Positions 6,701 through 10,844 of a stretch of DNA of 10,844 nt are shown here, piece by piece (position 1 is the first letter of the stretch; each line of letters opens with the position of its first letter). Both the position numbers and the translations under genes were made by a program. This DNA is from Bacillota bacterium (GTDB lineage Bacteria; Bacillota; UBA994). The DNA is taken from positions 1 to 10,844 of the forward strand of contig QLUC01000056.1 of assembly GCA_018725275.1 (NCBI GenBank), read 5' to 3'. The notes under the pieces are model-generated. The model was not told where the DNA came from and ran no database searches. It saw only the letters and a program-made list of their open reading frames with translations.

Positions 6701-6707
6701 CCATGTT

Positions 6708-7052
6708 CTACTTGCGCAAATCGCGTATACGGGCAGCCTTGCCGGTGAGATTTTTTAGGTAGTACAATTTGGCACGGCGCACACGACCGCGACGCATGAC
6801 TTCGATGCGCTCAATGCGGGGCGAATGTACGGGGAAAATTCTTTCTACACCGACGCCATATGATATGCGACGAACGGTGAAAGTTTCACGCACACTGCCC
6901 CCATGGCGAGAGATAACCATGCCCTCAAATATCTGGACGCGTTCTTTGCCGCCTTCGACGACCTTGACATGCACCTTGACGGTGTCCCCCGCTCTAAAAT
7001 TTGGGATGTCGTGGCGCAGTTGCATCATTTCTATGCTCTTCAAAATTTCCAT
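6708..7052 (-). CDS. rplS: 50S ribosomal protein L19
   Basis: Large-subunit protein at the 30S-50S interface. 114 residues, the standard length. The family signatures are clear: the N-terminal region ending DIPNFRAGDTVKVHVKV, the central FEGMVISRHG (about 43-52) with ETFTVRRISYGVGVERIFPV, and the basic C-terminus RRAKLYYLKNLTGKAARI. The ATG is two bases after the trmD stop. Its ribosome binding site AAAGGAGGA is built from the last trmD codons, so the two genes are translationally coupled. A terminator follows the stop codon closely. Confidence 0.98.
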   Translation of the reverse strand: MEILKSIEMMQLRHDIPNFRAGDTVKVHVKVVEGGKERVQIFEGMVISRHGGSVRETFTVRRISYGVGVERIFPVHSPRIERIEVMRRGRVRRAKLYYLKNLTGKAARIRDLRK

Positions 7053-7054
7053 TG

Positions 7055-7813
7055 TTAGTCCTCCTTTCCGTCTTCACTCATGACGGTACATAAACACTTT
7101 TTATCATCTAGACTTAAGTTGGCGGTGATGAGATCAGGACGGCGAGCTAGGGTCCGCTTGATAGATTGCCCTCGCCGCCATCTGGCAATTCGTGCATGAT
7201 CACCTGACAGCAAAACCTCGGGCACAAGTCTACCGCGAAACTCCCTAGGGCGCGTGTAGTGCGGGTACTCGAGCCAACCATCACCGGCGAAAGTTTCGTC
7301 CCCAGCGGACAATTCGCTCCCTAGGACGCCGGGCAACAGACGCGCCACGCTGTCTATCACTACCATGGCGGGCAATTCTCCCCCAGTCAACACATAGTCG
7401 CCGATAGATAACTCTTCATCGACAACAAGGTCTACCACGCGCTGATCGATGCCTTCGTAGTGTCCACAGATGAGTACAAGGTGCCGCAAATTGGCGAGCT
7501 CCACCGCCTTAGCCTGGCTAAAGACCTTTCCTGCCGGGGTCATCAAGATAACTCGGCGCTGGGTGGGCTCTATAGGGCCGCCCTCGGACAAAGCATTTTC
7601 AACCGCGATAACCAATGGCTCCGGCTTCATGACCATACCTGCTCCGCCACCAAATGGTGTATCATCCACGACCCGATGCTTGGAATATGCAAAATCTCGA
7701 ATATTGCTGATGCTGACTGTCAATAAGCCTTTTTCGGCAGCAATCTTCAGCATACTGGCGCCGATCACCGGCACGAACATTTCTGGGAAAAGGGTGAGGA
7801 CATCCACTCTCAC
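7055..7813 (-). CDS. trmD: tRNA (guanine37-N1)-methyltransferase
   Basis: Transfers a methyl group from S-adenosylmethionine to N1 of G37 in tRNAs, which prevents +1 frameshifting. 252 residues, normal for the family. The knotted SPOUT core is visible: MRVDVLTLFPEMF at the start, DDTPFGGGAGMV (50-61), the SAM-binding CGHYEGIDQR (116-125) and SIGDYVLTGGELPA (136-149), then LEYPHYTRP (181-189). The acidic pair in GDETF (171-175) falls where the catalytic aspartate is expected. The tail after about 236 (KKCLCTVMSEDGKED) is not a conserved part. The start is GTG, overlapping the rimM stop by four bases (GTGA). GGTGG upstream serves as a weak binding site. It sits in the classical order rpsP-khpA-rimM-trmD-rplS. 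Confidence 0.97.
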   Translation of the reverse strand: MRVDVLTLFPEMFVPVIGASMLKIAAEKGLLTVSISNIRDFAYSKHRVVDDTPFGGGAGMVMKPEPLVIAVENALSEGGPIEPTQRRVILMTPAGKVFSQAKAVELANLRHLVLICGHYEGIDQRVVDLVVDEELSIGDYVLTGGELPAMVVIDSVARLLPGVLGSELSAGDETFAGDGWLEYPHYTRPREFRGRLVPEVLLSGDHARIARWRRGQSIKRTLARRPDLITANLSLDDKKCLCTVMSEDGKED

Positions 7814-8331
7814 TCTGCGTCCACCAAGCCTGGGGGCAGCGTAACATGCATTTCCTTTTTTTCTACATCGATAGTGCGAACCACACTCTTTAGGGCCGGA
7901 ATCAAGATGTCACCTTTTTCGGAACCCACTACATAGGCATCATTGCTACCAAGATGCAGCACATCGCGCACGCTACCAAGCAGAAGACCGTTCTCGTCGA
8001 TGACGCGCATCCCCATAAGTTGGTAGGTGTAGTAGCTTCCAGGCGGCAGGGGCAGGACCTCACTCTCGGGCACGAGCAACTCACCCATGACAAATTCCTG
8101 CGCCTTTTCACGCAATGTCACCCCCTGCAAGGTCAAGACAAAGAAGCGCCCAATTGTTTTGACTGCCACAACAGTGATGGGCCTAGTAGCACCATCCTTG
8201 CGCCAGAGCAGGCTACTCCCAGGCAGACGTGCGAATCTTTCGGGGTGATCCGAAAAAGATTTCACTTTCACTTCGCCTTTGATACCGTGCACGCCCGTAA
8301 CTAGGGCGATGCAGATGAGCCGAGGTTCCAT
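7810..8331 (-). CDS. rimM: 16S rRNA processing / 30S maturation factor RimM
   Basis: Binds ribosomal protein S19 and assists maturation of the 30S head. 173 residues, typical. The N-terminal RimM domain holds GVHGIKGEVKVKSFSD (13-28). A PRC-barrel domain follows from about 99 (YYTYQLMGMRV) through LGSVRDVLHLGSNDAYVV (118-135) and ILIPALKSVV, ending in the usual LPPGL. The ATG has AGGTGA upstream. The gene lies 24 bases after khpA and shares four bases with trmD, its usual partner. Confidence 0.97.
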   Translation of the reverse strand: MEPRLICIALVTGVHGIKGEVKVKSFSDHPERFARLPGSSLLWRKDGATRPITVVAVKTIGRFFVLTLQGVTLREKAQEFVMGELLVPESEVLPLPPGSYYTYQLMGMRVIDENGLLLGSVRDVLHLGSNDAYVVGSEKGDILIPALKSVVRTIDVEKKEMHVTLPPGLVDAE

Positions 8332-8355
8332 TTTCTCACCTAATTCCGTAACTTA

Positions 8356-8580
8356 TTAGCTGATTTCGAGAAAAATCTTTTCGTCACTATGATGGGCGGC
8401 TTTGAGCACCGTACGCATGGCTTTAGCTATACGCCCTTGTTTGCCGATAACTTTGCCCACGTCCTCGGGTGCGACGGTTAGCCGCAAAACAAGACCTTCT
8501 TCGTTACGTTCTTCGGACACAGCAACTTGATCCTGGTGCACCACAAGGCTTTTCGCCAGGAACAAAACCAACTCTCGCAT
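8356..8580 (-). CDS. khpA: KH-domain RNA-binding protein KhpA (YlqC family)
   Basis: Small single-KH-domain protein of 74 residues. In Bacillota, KhpA with its partner KhpB binds RNA and affects cell division and elongation. The KH signature VGKVIGKQGRIAKAMR spans 41-56, with the GKQG loop at 46-49, followed by the helix AMRTVLKAA. The ATG at 8580 is preferred over a GTG nine bases upstream, because that GTG is part of the ribosome binding site GGGGGTG and the family starts near MRELV. It lies between rpsP (18-base gap) and rimM, its standard position. Confidence 0.95.
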   Translation of the reverse strand: MRELVLFLAKSLVVHQDQVAVSEERNEEGLVLRLTVAPEDVGKVIGKQGRIAKAMRTVLKAAHHSDEKIFLEIS

Positions 8581-8598
8581 TTTTGTCACCCCCTGCCT

Positions 8599-8850
8599 CT
8601 AGGACTTCTCCAGTAGGCCTGCTTTGTAAAAAATGCTGCGCACGGTGTCAGACATTTGAACCCCCTGCTTCATCCAGTAGTCCGCCCGTTCGCGATCTAT
8701 CTCTACGGCAGCGGGATTGAGGGTTGGGTTGTAGTAGCCTATTTCTTCCACAAAACGCCCGTCCCTCGGTGCGCGGGAGTCTGCTACCACTAAACGGTAG
8801 AAGGGAGATTTCTTCGCACCCATTCTCTTTAACCTGATCTTTGTTGACAT
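8599..8850 (-). CDS. rpsP: 30S ribosomal protein S16
   Basis: Small-subunit assembly protein, 83 residues, normal length. It shows the S16 signature MSTKIRLKRMGAKKSPFYR, then VVADSRAPRDGRFVEEIGYYNP, and the C-terminal helix ending in AGLL. The ATG at 8850 is chosen over an in-frame GTG nine bases upstream, since that GTG belongs to the near-perfect ribosome binding site AGGAGGTGA. This is one of the strongest sites in the window, as expected for a highly made ribosomal protein. It starts 24 bases after ffh. Confidence 0.98.
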   Translation of the reverse strand: MSTKIRLKRMGAKKSPFYRLVVADSRAPRDGRFVEEIGYYNPTLNPAAVEIDRERADYWMKQGVQMSDTVRSIFYKAGLLEKS

Positions 8851-8874
8851 ATGTGTCACCTCCTCTCATGTCTC

Positions 8875-10206
8875 TTACATCAAGGGGAATTTCATTTTAC
8901 CCCCGTGCCTACCCTTGTCAGTAAGGCTTTTGACGAGCTTTTTGGCATGTTCGAATTCTTTGAGCATGCGATTGACTTCCTGTACAGAGGTGCCGCTGCC
9001 TTTGGCGATGCGTCTGCGCCTGCTGCCATCAAGGAGCTCTGGTTTTCGGCGCTCCTTGATCGTCATGGAACAAATTATCGCCTCTATACTTTTGAGCTTC
9101 TTTTCGCCTAACTCAATGTCCTTAACCTGCTTAGCGGCCGAAAAACCAGGTATCATTCCCATTAACTGCTCGAGTGAACCCATTTTCTTGACCTGCTGCA
9201 TTTGGTCAAGGTAATCCTCGAGATTAAAGGACTGCGTGCGCATTTTGCGCTCCATTTCGTCGGCCTTCTTCTGGTCAAAGGCTTGTTCCGCCTTTTCGAT
9301 GAGGGACAATACGTCGCCCATGCCGAGGATGCGGGAAGCCATGCGATCAGGGTGAAACACCTCTAAAGCGTCCAACTTCTCCCCCACGCCGATGAACTTA
9401 ATCGGCTTGCCGGTTACCGCTTTCACAGACAAGGCGGCCCCACCACGAGTATCGCCGTCTAACTTGGTCATGATTATGCCGTCAATGCCCAGGGCGCTGT
9501 TAAAGCTGTTGGCTACTTGTACCGCATCCTGCCCGGTCATCCCATCCACGACAAGTAGCACTTCGTGAGGTAGAACTGCCCTCTGCACATCTTTTAGCTC
9601 CTGCATCAGCAACTCATCAATGTGTAGTCTACCGGCAGTGTCGATGATGACTAAGTCGCGGCCCTGACGCATGGCCGATTCCTTGCCTTGGCGGGCGATT
9701 TCGGCGACATTCATCTCTCCGGGCAGAGAAAAGACGGGAATGTCGAGTTTTTTACCGAGGGTCTCGAGTTGCAGAATAGCCGCCGGGCGATAGACATCAC
9801 AGGCCACAAGCAGAGGAAACTTCCCCTGTTTGCGCAGTAGCTGGGCCAGCTTGCCGGCCTGAGTGGTCTTGCCAGCCCCTTGCAGCCCCACCAACAACAG
9901 CACCGTAGGTGGTTTGGAAGCCATGTTAAGGCGATTCGTGGTGCCGCCGAGGAGCTTGACCAATTCCTCGTGGACAATTTTAACGATTTGTTGACCGGGA
10001 GTGAGGCTTTCTAAAACCTCTCCGCCAACAGCTCGCTCCTTTACCGCACTAATAAAATCCCTGACGACCTGCAGGTTGACATCCGCAGCGAGGAGTGCCA
10101 TGCGCACCTCGCGCAGGGCCAGAGAAATATCCTTTTCCGTAAGCTTTCCCTTGCCGCGCAATAATTTTAAGGCAGCTTGCAGCTTTTCACCTAACCCCGC
10201 AAACAT
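8875..10206 (-). CDS. ffh: Signal recognition particle protein Ffh (SRP54)
   Basis: GTPase that binds signal sequences on the ribosome, together with the SRP RNA, and docks with FtsY at the membrane. 443 residues with the complete NG-M architecture. The N domain covers 1-95. The G domain has GLQGAGKTT (107-115), DTAGRL (189-194) and TKLDGD (247-252). The methionine-rich M domain begins at about 325, with the RNA-binding SRRRRIAKGSGTSVQEVN at 395-412. The ATG at 10206 is preferred over one 48 bases upstream because AGGAGGT precedes it and MFAGLGEKL is the family start. The ylxM stop codon is the TAG inside that same ribosome binding site, so the two are tightly coupled. Confidence 0.98.
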   Translation of the reverse strand: MFAGLGEKLQAALKLLRGKGKLTEKDISLALREVRMALLAADVNLQVVRDFISAVKERAVGGEVLESLTPGQQIVKIVHEELVKLLGGTTNRLNMASKPPTVLLLVGLQGAGKTTQAGKLAQLLRKQGKFPLLVACDVYRPAAILQLETLGKKLDIPVFSLPGEMNVAEIARQGKESAMRQGRDLVIIDTAGRLHIDELLMQELKDVQRAVLPHEVLLVVDGMTGQDAVQVANSFNSALGIDGIIMTKLDGDTRGGAALSVKAVTGKPIKFIGVGEKLDALEVFHPDRMASRILGMGDVLSLIEKAEQAFDQKKADEMERKMRTQSFNLEDYLDQMQQVKKMGSLEQLMGMIPGFSAAKQVKDIELGEKKLKSIEAIICSMTIKERRKPELLDGSRRRRIAKGSGTSVQEVNRMLKEFEHAKKLVKSLTDKGRHGGKMKFPLM

Positions 10207-10216
10207 GTCCGACCTC

Positions 10217-10534
10217 CTAAAGAATGAGTCTTTCCAAGAGAGGCACCATCTCATCTAGGCGACGACTCTCCAAAAGTGCCCTCAGGCGTTTTAGCTCTTG
10301 TTGCTGTTCGAGAAAGCGAGCCACTAAGAGTAACTTGCTTTCATAAAGCTCAAGCTGCATCTGGGCACGACGCACCGTGTCATGTACCCCTTGGCGAGTG
10401 ACATTGAGCTCCGCGGCAATTTCGCCTAGGGACAAATTTTCCTCATAGTACAAACGACAGGACAGGAGCTGACGCGGGGTGAGCAGCGCCCCATAAAAAT
10501 CTAGCAACAAGTTCATCCACACAAAATGCTCCAT
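10217..10534 (-). CDS. ylxM: YlxM/p13-like helix-turn-helix protein, SRP-associated
   Basis: 105-residue member of the UPF0122 (YlxM) family, encoded next to ffh in Gram-positive bacteria. In streptococci YlxM has been reported to modulate SRP activity; elsewhere its role is less clear. The N-terminal LLDFYGALLTPRQLLSCRLYY (9-30) and the sigma-70 region 4-like helix-turn-helix LSLGEIAAELNVTRQGVHDTV (34-54) are diagnostic. A charged, probably coiled-coil tail (about 57-95) follows. The start is the ATG at 10534, with GAGGTGG about eight bases upstream. It is the first gene of the operon, about 25 bases downstream of the predicted transcription start, and ends within the ffh ribosome binding site. 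Confidence 0.94.
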   Translation of the reverse strand: MEHFVWMNLLLDFYGALLTPRQLLSCRLYYEENLSLGEIAAELNVTRQGVHDTVRRAQMQLELYESKLLLVARFLEQQQELKRLRALLESRRLDEMVPLLERLIL

Positions 10535-10546
10535 TTGCTTCCCACC

Positions 10547-10568
10547 TCAAGCACTTGACCTGCTCAAG
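10547..10568. promoter_or_regulatory. Further CTTGA/TCAAG half-sites around the ylxM -10 and leader
   Basis: TCAAG (10547-10551), CTTGA (10554-10558) and TCAAG (10564-10568) form two short nested palindromes, with spacers CA and CCTGC. They repeat the core of the upstream 13-bp inverted repeat. Together they overlap the end of the -10, the predicted start site and the leader. They may be extra binding sites for the same regulator; no regulator is identified. Confidence 0.4.
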
Positions 10569-10595
10569 GATACCAAGAGGCGCTGTCCTTGTCAA
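10567..10595 (-). promoter_or_regulatory. Sigma-A-type promoter for the ylxM-ffh operon
   Basis: The minus strand shows a consensus -35 TTGACA (10595-10590), a 17-base spacer and a -10 TATCCT (10572-10567). Transcription would start near 10560 and give a leader of about 25 bases before the ylxM ATG. The -35 lies inside one arm of a 13-bp inverted repeat, which suggests regulation at this step. Confidence 0.8.
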
Positions 10596-10617
10596 GCAAA
10601 AATACTTGACAAGGACA
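10584..10617. repeat. 13-bp perfect inverted repeat over the ylxM -35 element (candidate operator)
   Basis: TGTCCTTGTCAAG (10584-10596) and its exact complement CTTGACAAGGACA (10605-10617) flank the eight-base AT-rich spacer CAAAAATA. The -35 hexamer TTGACA is present in both orientations, one per arm, but only the minus-strand copy has a matching -10. No T-run follows on either strand, so a terminator is unlikely. An operator or a cruciform/hairpin element is the simpler reading. Confidence 0.7.
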
Positions 10618-10844
10618 AAAGCAGCGATGGGGAAAGGAAAGGGGAGCGAAGGGGTTTTTCTGCTCGAAGTGGGCGGAAGAAGGGGCGTAGTGGGACGAAG
10701 GGGAAGGAGGGAGTTTGCTGCTCGAAGTGGGCCGTAGATAGGGCGCAGTGGGACGAAGGGGAAGGAGTTTTGCTACAGCAATACGGAATGCATCGTCCAA
10801 AAACTATCGGCATCATCTCTCCCTCCCCTTTTCGCCCTCTTTTC
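10618..10844. other. Noncoding region upstream of the ylxM promoter
   Basis: Beyond the tandem repeat this stretch holds a 12-bp palindrome TTGCTACAGCAA (10770-10781) and, at the edge of the window, a pyrimidine-rich tract on the plus strand (about 10817-10844). No convincing gene is present: the minus-strand open frames are repeat-encoded, proline/serine-rich and frame-shifted between copies. No terminator or RNA gene was recognised. Confidence 0.5.
10661..10767. repeat. Purine-rich tandem repeat, two 49-bp copies at 58-bp period
   Basis: Copies at 10661-10709 and 10719-10767 match at 44 of 49 positions. Both begin TGCTCGAAGTGGGC and end GTGGGACGAAGGGGAAGGAG. Fragments resembling the repeat (GCGAAGGGG, 10646-10654) extend upstream. 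The period is not a multiple of three and the reading frames here look low-complexity, so the region is taken as noncoding. The plus strand is very rich in G and A over about 10618-10770. Confidence 0.8.

Noticed and set aside
8851..9111. Plus-strand 86-codon frame opposite the ffh 3' end
   Set aside because: It is antisense to the conserved M domain of Ffh and has no motif or ribosome binding site of its own.
10584..10617. 13-bp inverted repeat as a terminator of an upstream gene
   Set aside because: Neither strand has a T-run after the stem, and the arm contains the -35 of a well-formed promoter, so an operator is more likely.
10606..10634. Divergent plus-strand promoter from the second TTGACA
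   Set aside because: At 16-18 bases downstream there is only GGGGAA-like sequence, with nothing resembling a -10, and no plus-strand gene follows.
10564..10816. Two minus-strand open frames of 74-78 codons across the repeat region, one with a purine-rich stretch before its ATG
   Set aside because: They are rich in P and S, are encoded by the tandem repeat in different frames in each copy (58 is not a multiple of 3), and resemble no family. The apparent binding site is just the purine-rich composition.

Overview
The window looks like a chromosomal segment from a Gram-positive Bacillota (Firmicutes), probably a clostridial or Peptococcaceae-like anaerobe of fairly high GC. The reasons are the signature cluster ylxM-ffh-rpsP-khpA-rimM-trmD-rplS-lepB-rbgA-rnhB-yraN, the presence of YlxM, RbgA and KhpA, and strong AGGAGG-type ribosome binding sites almost everywhere. 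Species-level assignment is not possible from the sequence alone.

Layout, left to right. Positions 1-1312 hold a plus-strand chemoreceptor (MCP) gene whose 5' part is disrupted by an apparent one-base frameshift at about position 20. A strong hairpin terminator follows (1332-1371). Everything else is on the minus strand. In the direction of transcription (right to left) it reads: a promoter and unusual noncoding region (10535-10844), then ylxM, ffh, rpsP, khpA, rimM, trmD and rplS. A terminator hairpin sits after rplS. Next come lepB, rbgA, rnhB, yraN, a possible broken 31-codon membrane peptide gene, and a second terminator. A candidate LexA box precedes yifB (ComM-like AAA ATPase), and a membrane-anchored M28 metallopeptidase ends the run, convergent with the MCP gene.

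The central block is a housekeeping set for making and exporting proteins: SRP GTPase and its helper, ribosomal proteins S16 and L19, 30S maturation (RimM), tRNA m1G37 methylation (TrmD), an RNA-binding KH protein, signal peptidase I, the 50S assembly GTPase RbgA, RNase HII and a putative nuclease. Genes are packed with gaps of 2-25 bases or overlaps of 4-8 bases. Many ribosome binding sites lie inside the end of the preceding gene, so translational coupling is likely.

The core genes look ordinary. The points that merit a second look are mostly noncoding: (i) a near-consensus Gram-positive SOS box directly upstream of yifB, which would place a ComM-type branch-migration helicase under DNA-damage control; (ii) a frameshifted small membrane-peptide ORF with a perfect Shine-Dalgarno and its own terminator; (iii) a cluster of CTTGA/TCAAG half-sites, including a 13-bp perfect inverted repeat, over the ylxM promoter; (iv) a 58-bp-period purine-rich tandem repeat upstream of it; (v) a terminator in mid-operon after rplS. 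I found no mobile element, CRISPR array, tRNA or rRNA.
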